From contig NZ_JACNML010000006.1 of the NCBI RefSeq assembly GCF_020005365.1, forward strand, positions 1 to 64,000: 64,000 nucleotides of DNA, in the 5' to 3' direction. The DNA is from Kangiella shandongensis (GTDB taxonomy: Bacteria > Pseudomonadota > Gammaproteobacteria > Enterobacterales > Kangiellaceae). Within the stretch, counting starts at the first letter, position 1. Every line of letters starts with the position of its first letter. The notes under the pieces were generated by a model. That model saw only the letters and a list, made by a program, of their open reading frames with translations, had not been told where the DNA came from and did no database searches. The position numbers were made by a program, and so were the translations under genes. This document shows positions 35,632 to 45,547 of the stretch, piece after piece.

Positions 35632-36060
35632 TTATAACGCTTGGTAAGAAGGATGATGGCTCAGTACTTTATTGAGTCGAGTCATCATCGTCTTTAAGGT
35701 ATGTTCCGAATACGGTTTTGCTGCCACTTTCCCCCACACAGGTCCCGGCCATGCCGCATCATTCTTAAAGCGGGCGACATGATGTACGTGTAGTTGAGGA
35801 ACCATATTCCCCAATGCGGCCTGATTCATTTTATCGGCCGCGAACTCTTCACTCATTGCCTTCAACACAAAACTCGACTCTTCAGCCAGTAACCGCTGTT
35901 GTGGCTCCGATAACTCAAATATCTCGCTAATATCGGCCACCCTTGGTACCAAAATTAGCCAAGGATAATGCTTGTCATTCATCAGTAACACTTGTGACAG
36001 CTCAAAATTACCGATAACAACGCAGTCCTGCGACAATACCGGATCCAGTTTAAAAGCCAA
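35632..36060 (-). CDS. HIT domain protein
   Basis: About 142 residues of the histidine triad family, nucleotide hydrolases or transferases. The triad is in QLHVHHVARF (near residue 95); the following WPGPVWG is typical of a proteobacterial branch related to Ap4A hydrolases. The start is TTG at 36060 with GGAGGG upstream, inside the end of mrcB (11-base overlap). The longer frame to 36210 merely runs antisense-free through mrcB and is not supported. Confidence 0.85.
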   Translation of the reverse strand: MAFKLDPVLSQDCVVIGNFELSQVLLMNDKHYPWLILVPRVADISEIFELSEPQQRLLAEESSFVLKAMSEEFAADKMNQAALGNMVPQLHVHHVARFKNDAAWPGPVWGKVAAKPYSEHTLKTMMTRLNKVLSHHPSYQAL

Positions 36061-38359
36061 GGATACCCTCCTCAGCCTCAGCCTGACAATTGGCCGTTTC
36101 TTCCGGAGCCGTACCTCGAATAAATGGAACCTCGATGGCATCACTACAACCATCCCCGGCGATAAAGCCAGTTTCAGGATCGACCAACTGCCACTCAATA
36201 TTATCATCATATCCCAGCTTTAAAGATTCCGTGGGCACGCCATTAAAAATATCGGTAAAAACCGGTAACGCTGCCGATGAACCGGTAATGTTGGCTTCCT
36301 TATTGTCATCACGCCCCACCCAGACCACGGCCAAATGTTCGCCAGAGAAGCCGGCAAACCACGAATCTTTCAAATCATTGGTGGTACCGGTTTTGCCCGC
36401 AAAATTAGTAAACGGATTTTGCTTATGCAGATAGCGCGCAGTACCTTTTTCAACGACTAGCTGCATTCCCGCCTTGACTAGATAGGTATTGAGTTCAGAG
36501 GCAATGCGCTCCGAATCAATTGGGAAGCGCTCCAGTAAGGAGCCCTGGTTATCCGTGACTGCAGTAATCGCCGATGGTTTAATCTTGAGCCCGCCACTGG
36601 CCAGCGACTGATACAAGCCAGCCAACTCAATAGGCGTTAACTCCAATACTCCAAGCGGTAAAGCATCCAAAGCTCGCACTTCCTCTTCCACTCCGGCCTG
36701 TTCAATAAACTCAGCCACAGTATCGATACCGACTTCTTGTCCCAGCCGCGCCATGGCGATGTTATAGGACTTCATCAGAGCCACAAACAGCGGCACCTGC
36801 CCATGATAGCGGCGATCATAGTTACGCGGCTGCCACAGGGTGCCATCACGTTGCTTAATAGACAGCTCTTCATCACTCAGTATCGTCGCCAGATTATAAT
36901 CTTCATTATTTTCAAGTGCGGCCAACACCACATACGGTTTAATCACTGAACCAATTTGGCGCTTTGCGTCAATGGCCCGGTTAAAGCCCGCTCGGCCAGC
37001 GTGTCGATCGCCTACTAACGCTAAAATATTACCCGTCTCGCTGGACGTAATAATGACCGCCGTCTGTAGTGAATCTTCCTCGATACCTTTTGAACGTTCT
37101 ATACCATCCAGCGTACTCTGCACTTTTTCTTCGGTGTAGCGTTGCATCACCGGATCAAGCGTGGTGAAAATTCGTAAGCCTTCTGATTTTAACTCTGCTT
37201 CCGAATAGGACTTCTGTAACTGTCGACGCACCAGATCCATAAAAGCCGGTACGCGTGATAATTTCAATGACGGCTTACTCACCACCGATAAAGTGGTTTC
37301 ACGCTGCTGCTTGTACTCCCGCTCCGTCAAATGCTTCTGATCATACATAATCTTCAGCACCTGATTACGACGCTGTAACGCGGCTTCCTTATTGCGACGC
37401 GGGTTATAGCCGGTTGGACTTTTCAACATACCTACCAATAACGCCGACTGAGCCGGAGTCAGATCACGCGCCCGTTTATCAAAGAAATACTGGCTGGCAA
37501 GACCGACCCCATGAATCGCACGACCACCATCCTGACCAAAGTAAACTTCATTAAAATAGGCCTGAAGAATATCGTCTTTCTCATAACGAACCTCGAGGAT
37601 CACCGACATAATGGCTTCTTTAAATTTACGCCATAAAGTCCGCTCATTGGTTAAGAAGTAGTTTTTAACCAACTGCTGAGTAATGGTACTGCCACCCTGG
37701 GCGCGTCCATCACTGGTGATGTTATGCCACACCGCACGAGCAACGGCTTTAACTGAAACACCGCTGTGCTGATAGAAATCTCGATCTTCTACTGCTAACA
37801 ATGCCTGTTTTAAATGCTCAGGGATATTATCCAGATGCACCAGAATACGATCTTCCAGACGATTCGGGTGGAACTGACCGATCAATAAGGGATCCAGGCG
37901 TGCCATTTGCAAAGATTCGCCGGTATCTCGGTTCTTTAGATTAGCAATTCGCCCTGACTTAATACTGAATGAAACCGGTAATGGTTCCTGTAAGCTATCC
38001 CAAAACTGGAATTCACGGATGTAAATAAAAAACGAATTCTGATAATTCTCGTAATCACCCTGTCGCGTTGCTTTAACCACTTTACGATAACCCAGCAATT
38101 CCAGTTCCTGACGTAATCGCGTCGGCGTCATCGACTTACCGTTCGCCAGCTCGAGCGATTGCGCATAGACCCGTGCCGGTAGTTGCCAGCGATTTTCTTT
38201 AAACTTACTTTGGATGACCGAGTCTAAGTAAAGAGTAAAACCTGCAAACAATACGACAAAGATCAGGGCGAGCTTCCACAGCAGGGAGCGCCATTTTTTT
38301 CGACGAGCCAGTTTCGCTTTATTATTCTTACTGGTTTTCTTTCGAGGCTTTTTTGACAT
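36050..38359 (-). CDS. mrcB: Penicillin-binding protein 1b
   Basis: A 769-residue bifunctional class A PBP. Order: Lys/Arg-rich cytoplasmic tail, membrane helix (about 28-48), UB2H-like region (about 60-145), glycosyltransferase domain with EDRDFYQHSGVS and GGSTITQQLVKN (about 190-240), and transpeptidase domain. The latter has the active Ser in GSVIKPYV (near 460), SYN (near 520) and KTGTTND (near 645). It polymerises and cross-links peptidoglycan at the inner membrane. It is slightly shorter than the 844-residue E. coli protein. The HIT gene overlaps its end. Confidence 0.95.
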   Translation of the reverse strand: MSKKPRKKTSKNNKAKLARRKKWRSLLWKLALIFVVLFAGFTLYLDSVIQSKFKENRWQLPARVYAQSLELANGKSMTPTRLRQELELLGYRKVVKATRQGDYENYQNSFFIYIREFQFWDSLQEPLPVSFSIKSGRIANLKNRDTGESLQMARLDPLLIGQFHPNRLEDRILVHLDNIPEHLKQALLAVEDRDFYQHSGVSVKAVARAVWHNITSDGRAQGGSTITQQLVKNYFLTNERTLWRKFKEAIMSVILEVRYEKDDILQAYFNEVYFGQDGGRAIHGVGLASQYFFDKRARDLTPAQSALLVGMLKSPTGYNPRRNKEAALQRRNQVLKIMYDQKHLTEREYKQQRETTLSVVSKPSLKLSRVPAFMDLVRRQLQKSYSEAELKSEGLRIFTTLDPVMQRYTEEKVQSTLDGIERSKGIEEDSLQTAVIITSSETGNILALVGDRHAGRAGFNRAIDAKRQIGSVIKPYVVLAALENNEDYNLATILSDEELSIKQRDGTLWQPRNYDRRYHGQVPLFVALMKSYNIAMARLGQEVGIDTVAEFIEQAGVEEEVRALDALPLGVLELTPIELAGLYQSLASGGLKIKPSAITAVTDNQGSLLERFPIDSERIASELNTYLVKAGMQLVVEKGTARYLHKQNPFTNFAGKTGTTNDLKDSWFAGFSGEHLAVVWVGRDDNKEANITGSSAALPVFTDIFNGVPTESLKLGYDDNIEWQLVDPETGFIAGDGCSDAIEVPFIRGTAPEETANCQAEAEEGILGF

Positions 38360-38418
38360 ATTATCAGTACTATTCGTTTCAATGATGCCATCTTAACAAA
38401 TTCAAACTAAATAATTAT

Positions 38419-39006
38419 ATGTCTTCTATTGCAAATTCTGGTAAAAAAATGGCAAGACTCTTCTTCGCTATTGAGTTACCACAGCCTCTGAAAAACCAGC
38501 TGGAACTACTACAGCAAACGAATCCAGTGTTTTTAGGTCGTGCGGTCAAAGTGCATAACTTCCACATTACCTTACAATTTCTGGGTGCCATCGCTCCAGA
38601 TGATATCGATGATTTAATCGAAGCGATTCAAATCCCCAGCATAAAACCCTTCTCGGCCAGTATCGACCATTACGCCTATTACCCGAAAAATGAAATCGGT
38701 TGTGTGGAAATCGTTGAAGGCAAACAACAGCTGAGCGACTTAAAAGAACATATCAATCGTTGTCTGGCGAATGCTGGGCAACATTTTGCCAAAGACAGAC
38801 ACTCCTTTAAGCCACATGTCACCTTATTCAGAGACTGTCAGCCAGTCGCCGACATCGAGCGGTTGGTGGATCTTAACTTTGAAATTGATCATTTTTGCCT
38901 GATGCAGTCGCATCAAAATCACAAAGGGATCTATTATGAAGTTCTGGAAGAGTGGCCTACCTACGAACCCAGCATAAAAGAACAGCTTTTTGGGATTAAA
39001 GAATAA
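38419..39006 (+). CDS. thpR: RNA 2',3'-cyclic phosphodiesterase (2H family)
   Basis: About 195 residues with the two HxTx motifs of the 2H phosphoesterases: HNFHITLQFLG (near residue 50) and FKPHVTLFRD (near 133). Members hydrolyse 2',3'-cyclic phosphate ends of RNA and can ligate 2'-5' in vitro. The start may be ATG 38419 or ATG 38449 (product MARLFFAIELP, matching the family N-terminus). Divergent from mrcB and convergent with pepB. Confidence 0.9.
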   Translation: MSSIANSGKKMARLFFAIELPQPLKNQLELLQQTNPVFLGRAVKVHNFHITLQFLGAIAPDDIDDLIEAIQIPSIKPFSASIDHYAYYPKNEIGCVEIVEGKQQLSDLKEHINRCLANAGQHFAKDRHSFKPHVTLFRDCQPVADIERLVDLNFEIDHFCLMQSHQNHKGIYYEVLEEWPTYEPSIKEQLFGIKE

Positions 39007-39020
39007 TAAGGTCGAGCCTA

Positions 39021-39048
39021 TGTCATTCCCGCACCAGCGGGAATGACA
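39021..39048. repeat. Palindromic element, GTCATTCCCGC type, second copy
   Basis: Inverted repeat TGTCATTCCCGC / GCGGGAATGACA around a short loop, the same family as the element at 11961-11988. It again lies between convergent genes (thpR and pepB), where it may end transcription from both sides. Confidence 0.7.
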
Positions 39049-39055
39049 GGAAAAG

Positions 39056-40327
39056 TTAACTTCTCAACAGCTTAGCAGCAATGGTCCTAAAGCCTAACCC
39101 GGTACCGCCCGCCGACCACTTAGGCGTAGGGCTGTCGTTATAGGCCGATGCCAAGTCGATATGCAGCCAGCCCTTACCCTCGTTCGGCACAAAGCGAGAC
39201 AGGAAGCCTGCAGCATTACTGGCGCCGCCAGGACCACCACCTTTCACCGCTTTGCTGTTCGCGGTATCGGCAAAATGCGAAGGACAGCGGTGGGCGTGGA
39301 AAGGCTCGAGTGGTAAAGGCCAGTGCTTTTCCTGCTCTTCCTGAGCAATATCTAAATACTCACTGCTGGCTTCCTGATCCAGAGCAAAGACTGCATTATA
39401 GTCACTACCCAAGGCCGTTACCGCAGCGCCGGTCAAAGTCGCGGCGTCAATAATTACGTCGGCACCCGACTCACCTGCCAATAACAGACCATCGGCCAGC
39501 ACCACACGACCTTCAGCGTCGGTATTATGAATTTCAACGGTTAAGCCATTCGGATAGGTTAAAATATCGCCCAACTTATACGCATGACCGCTAATCAGGT
39601 TCTCGGCACAACATAAATACAGGTTAACGGGGTTCTCCAAGCCACGTAGAATGGCCAAACCTAAACCACCGGTCACTGTTGCCGCACCGCCCATATCGGC
39701 TTTCATATGCAACATACCAGCGCTCGGTTTAATACTGTAACCACCACTGTCAAAAGTAATGCCTTTACCCACTAGTGCCGCAGCAGGTTTGTCGCCATTG
39801 CCTTTCGGATCATATTTTAATTTTAATAGTGCTGGTGGACGCTTGGAACCGCGCCCCACTTCCCAGGTACCGATATGACCTTGTTGCTCCAGCTCCTCAC
39901 CCGCCACAATCTCATAGCTGACATGATCAGGTGCCAGACTTTGTACAAATTGTGCTGCTTCTTGAGCTAGCACTTCTGGTGCCAGCACTTCAGGCGTTTC
40001 ATTCACCATCGAACGCATCCAGCGGCTGACCTGAATACGCGCGTCTAATTCGCTACTCTCCGCTTCAGCCAGTTCGGCAAAATCGATCTGAACATCGACT
40101 TTCGGCTCATAAGCACCTTGAAAGAAACTCCACTGCTGTTCCAAAGACCAGTCACCTTTCAAAGCAAAAAACGATAGGCCCTGAGTAATCAGACGACGCG
40201 CAGCGACCTGCACTAATTCAGGATCTTGAGTATGAATGGTTACGCTATCATCTTTAAAACTTAACAGGGCGCCTTCGCCCCATTGTTCTGGCGCACTATC
40301 ATTGGATAGATAAATATCTAAAGTCAT
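39056..40327 (-). CDS. pepB: M17 leucyl aminopeptidase, PepB type
   Basis: A 423-residue cytoplasmic di-metal aminopeptidase. Metal and catalytic motifs are GKGITFDSGGYSIKPS (near 185), KADMGGAA (near 208) and the M17 signature NTDAEGRVVLAD (near 265). Length and N-terminus match PepB (427 residues in E. coli) rather than PepA. It would complete intracellular peptide breakdown. The ribA gene lies 36 bases upstream in the same orientation. Confidence 0.92.
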   Translation of the reverse strand: MTLDIYLSNDSAPEQWGEGALLSFKDDSVTIHTQDPELVQVAARRLITQGLSFFALKGDWSLEQQWSFFQGAYEPKVDVQIDFAELAEAESSELDARIQVSRWMRSMVNETPEVLAPEVLAQEAAQFVQSLAPDHVSYEIVAGEELEQQGHIGTWEVGRGSKRPPALLKLKYDPKGNGDKPAAALVGKGITFDSGGYSIKPSAGMLHMKADMGGAATVTGGLGLAILRGLENPVNLYLCCAENLISGHAYKLGDILTYPNGLTVEIHNTDAEGRVVLADGLLLAGESGADVIIDAATLTGAAVTALGSDYNAVFALDQEASSEYLDIAQEEQEKHWPLPLEPFHAHRCPSHFADTANSKAVKGGGPGGASNAAGFLSRFVPNEGKGWLHIDLASAYNDSPTPKWSAGGTGLGFRTIAAKLLRS

Positions 40328-40363
40328 AAGAATCCTTATTGATTTTGTATCGCCGGGGTGCGA

Positions 40364-40945
40364 TTAGAATAAATGCCCCAGCTTTGATTGTTTGGTCGAC
40401 AGATACATCGCATTATGTGGGTTCTGCCCAAACTTCAATGGCACACGCTCCACCACATCAATGCCAGCATCTTTCATTGAACTCACTTTGCGCGGATTAT
40501 TAGTCATCAGGCGTATTTTTTTAATACCCAAAATATCCAGGGCATCAGAAGCCACCTTAAAGTCACGCTCATCGGCACCAAAACCAAGATGTTCGTTTGC
40601 CTGCACCGTATCCATACCTTGATCCTGCAGAGAGTAAGCACGAATTTTATTGGTCAGGCCAATACCGCGTCCCTCCTGGCGTAAATACAACAGCACACCA
40701 GAGCCTTGCTCGGCAATTTTTTCAAGCGCTGCCCGAAGCTGGAAACCACAATCGCAGCGTAAACTAAACAGGGCATCGCCTGTGAGGCACTCAGAATGAA
40801 TACGAGCCAGCACAGGCTCCTCACCTTCCCAATCACCATACGTCATGGCAATATGCTCTTTACCATCATCAGTTTCGAGGGCGTGAATGACAAAATCTCC
40901 CCAAGGGGTGGGAAGCTTGGCCTGTAGGCTATCTTGTTGGTTCAT
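40364..40945 (-). CDS. ribA: GTP cyclohydrolase II
   Basis: About 193 residues. It converts GTP to the first riboflavin intermediate. Motifs are [10 protein letters not shown] at the start, the zinc cysteines in [19 protein letters not shown] (near 55-70), RQEGRGIGL (near 90) and LTNNPRKV-type MTNNPRKV (near 150). I chose the ATG at 40945; an ATG at 40984 adds 13 residues. No FMN riboswitch is seen upstream. Confidence 0.92.
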   Translation of the reverse strand: MNQQDSLQAKLPTPWGDFVIHALETDDGKEHIAMTYGDWEGEEPVLARIHSECLTGDALFSLRCDCGFQLRAALEKIAEQGSGVLLYLRQEGRGIGLTNKIRAYSLQDQGMDTVQANEHLGFGADERDFKVASDALDILGIKKIRLMTNNPRKVSSMKDAGIDVVERVPLKFGQNPHNAMYLSTKQSKLGHLF

Positions 40946-41052
40946 TAGATCAGTTTTACCACTATCTGTCGGAAACCCCATCATTTTACACTAACTGTCA
41001 AATTAGCAACAGCCTGTATCCCAGTACCTCCTCCAATTAATTGAAAGAGGTA

Positions 41053-41871
41053 CTAGACCGAACGGTTATTCTCGAGCAGCCTGGCGACAGTGACCCAGAA
41101 TTCATGCCAGTCATCCGGTGTATCGGCATGCCCCGTCGAATAAATCCGGTGTTCGGCATCCTGTTTTGCCGCCAATAGCTTGGTTAAGGCATTGATAGGA
41201 ACCGTTTTATCGGTTTTGCCATGAATCATATATGCCAGGCCATTGTAATCTTTCAAAGCAGAAACATTATCAAAAGGATCACGAACCAGAAAATGCGGCA
41301 CCCAACGCTGGCGCGCTAAATCCGTCACACTGGCATAAGTCGACATCAACACTACGGCATAAGGATTTTTTTCTGACAGCACGCTTAACACTGCACCGCC
41401 ACCCATCGAGCGGCCCAACAGTGATATATGCTTTGAATCCAATTGCGGATGCTGCTCAACCCATTCATAAGATTTCAGCATGCACTCCTTAATGGTGTCA
41501 TAACTTGGCCGCCCGTCCGAACGACCATAACCCGGATACTCAACCAGCACTACGGCAAACCCCCGCTCACGAACATAATCTACCCGCTGCGCCCAGTCAT
41601 CAATAATATTGCCATTGCCATGAGCCAACATAATAACCGGAGCTAACGCGCCAAATCGTTGACGCAAGGGGGGCATATAAGCCAGTTCAAACTCACCCTG
41701 CGAAAAAGGCAATCGAATCAACTCACCACCAGCTTGAGTAATCAGCTCGGCATTAGGTTCAGGTAACTCATGAGTTGGAAACAACATACGACGCTGTAAA
41801 ATGTAAAAAAATAGAACATACAGCAAGTAACTTGCCGAAAGTCCAATTAGCCCCCAAATCACGATATGCAT
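41053..41871 (-). CDS. Membrane-anchored alpha/beta hydrolase
   Basis: A 272-residue protein: N-terminal membrane helix (about 5-27), then an alpha/beta hydrolase domain. Features are the oxyanion motif LAHGNGN (near 82), EYPGYGRSDG (near 110), the nucleophile in GRSMGG (GxSxG, near 153), an Asp in HGKTDKTVP (near 220) and a late His. It resembles the BEM46/YfhR group, whose substrates are unknown. Divergent from the Rieske gene. Confidence 0.85.
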   Translation of the reverse strand: MHIVIWGLIGLSASYLLYVLFFYILQRRMLFPTHELPEPNAELITQAGGELIRLPFSQGEFELAYMPPLRQRFGALAPVIMLAHGNGNIIDDWAQRVDYVRERGFAVVLVEYPGYGRSDGRPSYDTIKECMLKSYEWVEQHPQLDSKHISLLGRSMGGGAVLSVLSEKNPYAVVLMSTYASVTDLARQRWVPHFLVRDPFDNVSALKDYNGLAYMIHGKTDKTVPINALTKLLAAKQDAEHRIYSTGHADTPDDWHEFWVTVARLLENNRSV

Positions 41872-42003
41872 AATTCTTAAATATTGCGTCTATTTTTTAT
41901 ACTGTTAGAATTCTACCATTCTAACATCTTGTTACCGGTCTTTCGCCACAAAGCTGCCGATCGGTATGTTAAAATAAAAGTATTACTGAAATTGGGTTTT
42001 GAT

Positions 42004-42333
42004 ATGTCACATTTATGTTTGGTCACTGACATCAAAGACGGACAGGCAAAAGCATTCCCGCACCCTTCTGCTACAGAAGATCGCGACCTCATCATTGTCC
42101 GCCGTGGACTGAATGTTTATGGCTACGTCAACCGCTGCCCGCACGCCGGCACCAACCTCAATTGGCAGGAAGACGAATTCATGACCGATGATGAAAATTA
42201 TCTGATGTGCTTTACTCACGGCGCGCTGTTCGAGCCCGACACTGGCAAATGCGTTGCCGGCCCCTGCGCTGGTGCTGGTTTAAGTGAAGTTAAGCTCGAA
42301 GTTGAAAACGGTAAAGTGTATTACTCGGGATAA
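42004..42333 (+). CDS. Rieske [2Fe-2S] protein
   Basis: About 109 residues with one Rieske cluster site: CPHAGTNLNW and CFTHGALFEPDTG (C-x-H and C-x2-H). It is a small soluble ferredoxin-type electron carrier, or the ferredoxin of an oxygenase system whose partner is not in the window. I chose the ATG at 42004 (MSHLCLV); the frame upstream to 41884 lacks support. Confidence 0.85.
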   Translation: MSHLCLVTDIKDGQAKAFPHPSATEDRDLIIVRRGLNVYGYVNRCPHAGTNLNWQEDEFMTDDENYLMCFTHGALFEPDTGKCVAGPCAGAGLSEVKLEVENGKVYYSG

Positions 42334-42404
42334 TTCTTTCTAATATCCACCCCGTAAGAGCTCATGATGTTAGATCAGAGCCTGAATAACTAACCACTTA
42401 CAAT

Positions 42405-43403
42405 TCAATAAGTTAGTAAGACCTTGAGTTCAGACTCATCAAGTTTATTTTTATTCAACAAACTTAGTATTTGCTTCCTACTCTCATCAATCTTATTCCA
42501 TTTGGCTTTTCTATAATTTCTTTTATATAAATCCTTTAAACTACTATTAGACGGCAAACACTCCTTTCCCGTTCTAACTCTAATTGAGCAGCTTGCTGCC
42601 CACCCAATTCTTTCACTTAAAGTGATAGGGTAACATTGTGCACCTAAGTCACAGGCCGCTAAACGCCAAGCTGTACGGGGTTGCTTAACTAAAGCAGCTA
42701 CACCTGTAAGCGCATATGGATTATTCGACTGAATTACCTCAATAATCAATTGACTTTTTTGCTCACTGTTAAGTTTATCTACAGACTGTATTAGCTCATC
42801 AACCATCCGCTCATTATCTCCATCACTGTTACTGGCGTTTTTCGCCAAAAGTAAAGTATCTACCACAGCAACAGGATAACCTTTATCAAATGATTCCTTT
42901 AACCAGCCTAGTTTCCCCTTAGGGTGCTCAAAAGCTTTTCTTGTCTGCTCATTAAAGTTATTACATCGTATTGTTAATTCTTGATAGACCCCTGTTATTA
43001 TTGAGATATCTGAGTCAATCTCTTTCTTAAAGCCTTCAATTAATTCTGGGTAACAAACTTGGCTTACTTTATATAGAAGATATTGTGCCTCAGGCTCCCC
43101 TCTTTTAGCTTTTGGCAGCATTTCATTAGCTAATGAATAAAGATCATGGCTTTCATAAAACTGATATATAGCTGTTTTAGACCAGTCCGACTTATTAGCT
43201 GACTCGACTGTTGACTCTATATCCGTGTTACGGTGTTCTGCTTCCAGAGAGCTGGACTTTTTTTGTATAGTATTTGCTAATAATTTTTTATTACCCTCAC
43301 TTCGCTTGCTATCAGCTCCTTTATAGAAATATAAAAAGCTACCTAACAGTAAAGTTAAGGCTGTAAATACCAAAATAATTGATATATTTCTTTTCATAAT
43401 CAT
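42405..43403 (-). CDS. Hypothetical exported or membrane-anchored protein
   Basis: A 332-residue protein with one N-terminal membrane segment or signal (about 7-27) and a helical, Lys/Ser-rich body. A GEPEAQYLLYKV stretch near residue 110 recalls a Sel1/TPR helix, and several Cys could form disulfides. No family is recognised. Base composition is more AT-rich than the surroundings, as in the next gene, suggesting acquired DNA. An ATG two codons downstream (MKRNIS) may be the true start. Confidence 0.55.
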   Translation of the reverse strand: MIMKRNISIILVFTALTLLLGSFLYFYKGADSKRSEGNKKLLANTIQKKSSSLEAEHRNTDIESTVESANKSDWSKTAIYQFYESHDLYSLANEMLPKAKRGEPEAQYLLYKVSQVCYPELIEGFKKEIDSDISIITGVYQELTIRCNNFNEQTRKAFEHPKGKLGWLKESFDKGYPVAVVDTLLLAKNASNSDGDNERMVDELIQSVDKLNSEQKSQLIIEVIQSNNPYALTGVAALVKQPRTAWRLAACDLGAQCYPITLSERIGWAASCSIRVRTGKECLPSNSSLKDLYKRNYRKAKWNKIDESRKQILSLLNKNKLDESELKVLLTY

Positions 43404-43445
43404 GAAGCTCTGGTGGGTAATATAATACCCACCATTACGAATAGT

Positions 43446-44294
43446 TTAGTATTGTCCTTCATCTTTTTTATCCTCTTGAGGTTCAACCGTTACATAGCCT
43501 CTATCCGTTGGACACTCACCATAGCAAACTATATCGCCATCTGGAATTTGGTAAGCTGTCCACCCACCGTCGTGCTGCCAACCTCCTCCTCCACTAGCAA
43601 CTTGTTTAGTTCCATTAGTGGTTAAAATAGCAACTTCATCTCCATTCTTATCAACGACTATAATAATTGGTAAGTCTTGAATCCCTCTCAAAACATCTTT
43701 AAATATGGCTTTCACTGTATTCAAGCCTAAAATAGCCGTATCTCCATTTGCAAATGTTATCGTCAATGCATCATAGCTAGCCCCGGCAAAAGCATCATTT
43801 ATATGAATATATGAAAGTACTGCTTGTTGTAAGAGGTCATAACCAGCATATTTATCTTCAAAGTCATTAAAACCTGTTACAGGCTGCACGCCATGATCCA
43901 ACAAATCACTATACTCTAATTCTAAAGTTCCTTTTTCTGCTCCGGAGGCCAAAAAGTTCAAGTACTTATTGTATGAATATTCGTGTTCAATCAACGTCGA
44001 AATTATTTTAATCTCTTTATACTCATAATTATTATCAGGGTTCGGGCTCTTCATATAAAGTGCTTCAACAGTTTTTAACGTATTATTCCTCTTATTAAAA
44101 ACTAACCAGTAAGTTCTCTCATTTGCAGGCATAAACTCTTTCACTGCATTTTTAAAATCAGCATTGGAATAACACTGATTACACTCTAAAGGAATAGCCG
44201 TCTCTTGGGTATTATTACCATATTGACCAGAGTATGCGATGCCTGAGAAGAGAGATAATGCTAATACGAACCCTATATAAATGATATGTTTCAT
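43446..44294 (-). CDS. Hypothetical secreted protein
   Basis: A 282-residue protein with a clear signal peptide (about 1-22, AYSG). Mature features are a CNQC pair near residue 40, a Tyr/Asn-rich middle, GGGGWQHDGGWTAY near 240, a CYGEC pair near 258 and an acidic tail. No family is recognised. AT-rich. It lies 42 bases upstream of the other orphan gene on the same strand, so the two may form one acquired unit. Confidence 0.55.
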   Translation of the reverse strand: MKHIIYIGFVLALSLFSGIAYSGQYGNNTQETAIPLECNQCYSNADFKNAVKEFMPANERTYWLVFNKRNNTLKTVEALYMKSPNPDNNYEYKEIKIISTLIEHEYSYNKYLNFLASGAEKGTLELEYSDLLDHGVQPVTGFNDFEDKYAGYDLLQQAVLSYIHINDAFAGASYDALTITFANGDTAILGLNTVKAIFKDVLRGIQDLPIIIVVDKNGDEVAILTTNGTKQVASGGGGWQHDGGWTAYQIPDGDIVCYGECPTDRGYVTVEPQEDKKDEGQY

Positions 44295-44779
44295 TCTAAT
44301 CGTCCTTAAAGTTATTAATTCTTGAAAAATATAAGCGCTAGCGAGTACTATACACCCAGCAGCAAAGCTTACCCTACGAGTATTATTTTTCTATTTCAAC
44401 AAATTTTATGTGTCAGTTTGCATCAATTAATAACCTGCAGAAATAAATCAAATATACATTAATCAGTATCTATGCAATCAGAAAATCTAAATTCCTAGTA
44501 TGCCGGTATAATATCCTTGTCCTTGTACAAAACTTACTCTCTACTACCATAAGAAATTTTAATGGATGATTTTAAGGAGAGTTATTTACTCCTTCAAGGT
44601 TAGATTTCTATTGCAGCTTCTTTTTCTGAGTACCAACAGCAGATTCGTCTGTAAAAAGATTGCCGCGTTCGTTTCACGAACTCGCAATGACGCGATTAAG
44701 TTCACTGCGATAACGTTTATTGTTCAATAATCCTTCTGTACAATGCGTTCACTTATTCACCAACAGCGATAGTTACCTT
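44295..44779. other. AT-rich gene-free region at the edge of the orphan island
   Basis: About 485 bases between the divergent orphan operon and sfsA. It includes an AAGGAG / CTCCTT hairpin near 44573-44598 and a palindromic repeat at 44659-44688. No gene is supported. Confidence 0.5.
44659..44688. repeat. Palindromic element, ATTGC...GCAAT type
   Basis: Inverted repeat ATTGCCGCGTTCG / CGAACTCGCAAT around a 5-base centre, followed by GACG. It resembles REP-like repeats common between genes in proteobacteria and differs from the GTCATTCCC type. Confidence 0.5.
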
Positions 44780-45520
44780 TTGAAACTCTCTCCACCTTTA
44801 ATCAAAACCACTTTACTCAAACGCTACAAACGCTTTCTGGCGGATGTGGTAAGCAATGAATATGGCGAGTTTACGGCTCATTGTCCGAATACGGGTTCGA
44901 TGAAGAATTGTTGGCAGGAGGGTGATACGGCGTGGTTGCTGGATTCGCAAAATCCAAAACGAAAGTACCGTTACACCTGGGTATTAAATCAGAATCAAGA
45001 TGGCGACTGGATTTGTATCAATACCCATTTGGCAAATCAAATCGTGCGCGAAGGTATCGAGGATGGCGTTGTCGAGGAGTTGCGGGGATATGATTCGTTA
45101 CAGCAGGAAGTAAAGTATGGCGAGGAAAACAGTCGGATCGATCTATTATTAACGGACAACAACAAGCCAGACTGTTATGTGGAAATTAAAACCGTGACTT
45201 TGCTTGAGTCTGGAATCAATAAAGAGTCCGGCGAGGAATTTGCCGCAGGCGCGGGGTTCTTTCCTGATGCGGTTAGCACGCGCGGACAGAAGCATTTACG
45301 CGAGTTAATTCACATGGTTGAACAGGGCCATCGAGCAGTATTGTTCTTTTTAGTTCAACACTCAGGGATCAAAACCGTCAGTCCCGCCGCCCATATCGAC
45401 CCCAAATATGCCGAATTATTGACCAATGCAGCACAAAAAGGGGTTGAAATTTATGCATATAATACCCATATCACTGCCGCAGAGGTTAATCTGCAACAGG
45501 CCTTACCAGTAATTCTGTAG
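44780..45520 (+). CDS. sfsA: SfsA family protein (DNA-binding, nuclease-like fold)
   Basis: About 246 residues of the sugar fermentation stimulation protein family. The start matches E. coli: KLSPPLIKTTLLKRYKRFLA. Further hallmarks are HCPNTGSMKNC (near 42), EVKYGEENSRIDLLL (near 120) and GQKHLRELI (near 175). A short insertion (about 150-162, with GINKESGEEF) makes it longer than the 234-residue E. coli protein. I chose the TTG at 44780. The exact role is unsettled. It precedes dksA as in enterobacteria. Confidence 0.92.
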   Translation: MKLSPPLIKTTLLKRYKRFLADVVSNEYGEFTAHCPNTGSMKNCWQEGDTAWLLDSQNPKRKYRYTWVLNQNQDGDWICINTHLANQIVREGIEDGVVEELRGYDSLQQEVKYGEENSRIDLLLTDNNKPDCYVEIKTVTLLESGINKESGEEFAAGAGFFPDAVSTRGQKHLRELIHMVEQGHRAVLFFLVQHSGIKTVSPAAHIDPKYAELLTNAAQKGVEIYAYNTHITAAEVNLQQALPVIL

Positions 45521-45547
45521 AAAATTCAACAGGTTGGCCAAAATAAA

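Noticed and set aside
40946-41052. FMN riboswitch upstream of ribA
   Set aside because: The short gap lacks the conserved FMN aptamer sequence blocks and has no room for the fold.
42405-44294. Phage or toxin-antitoxin interpretation of the orphan pair
   Set aside because: No integrase, attachment repeats, nuclease motif or small antitoxin gene is visible. Only export signals and composition are notable.
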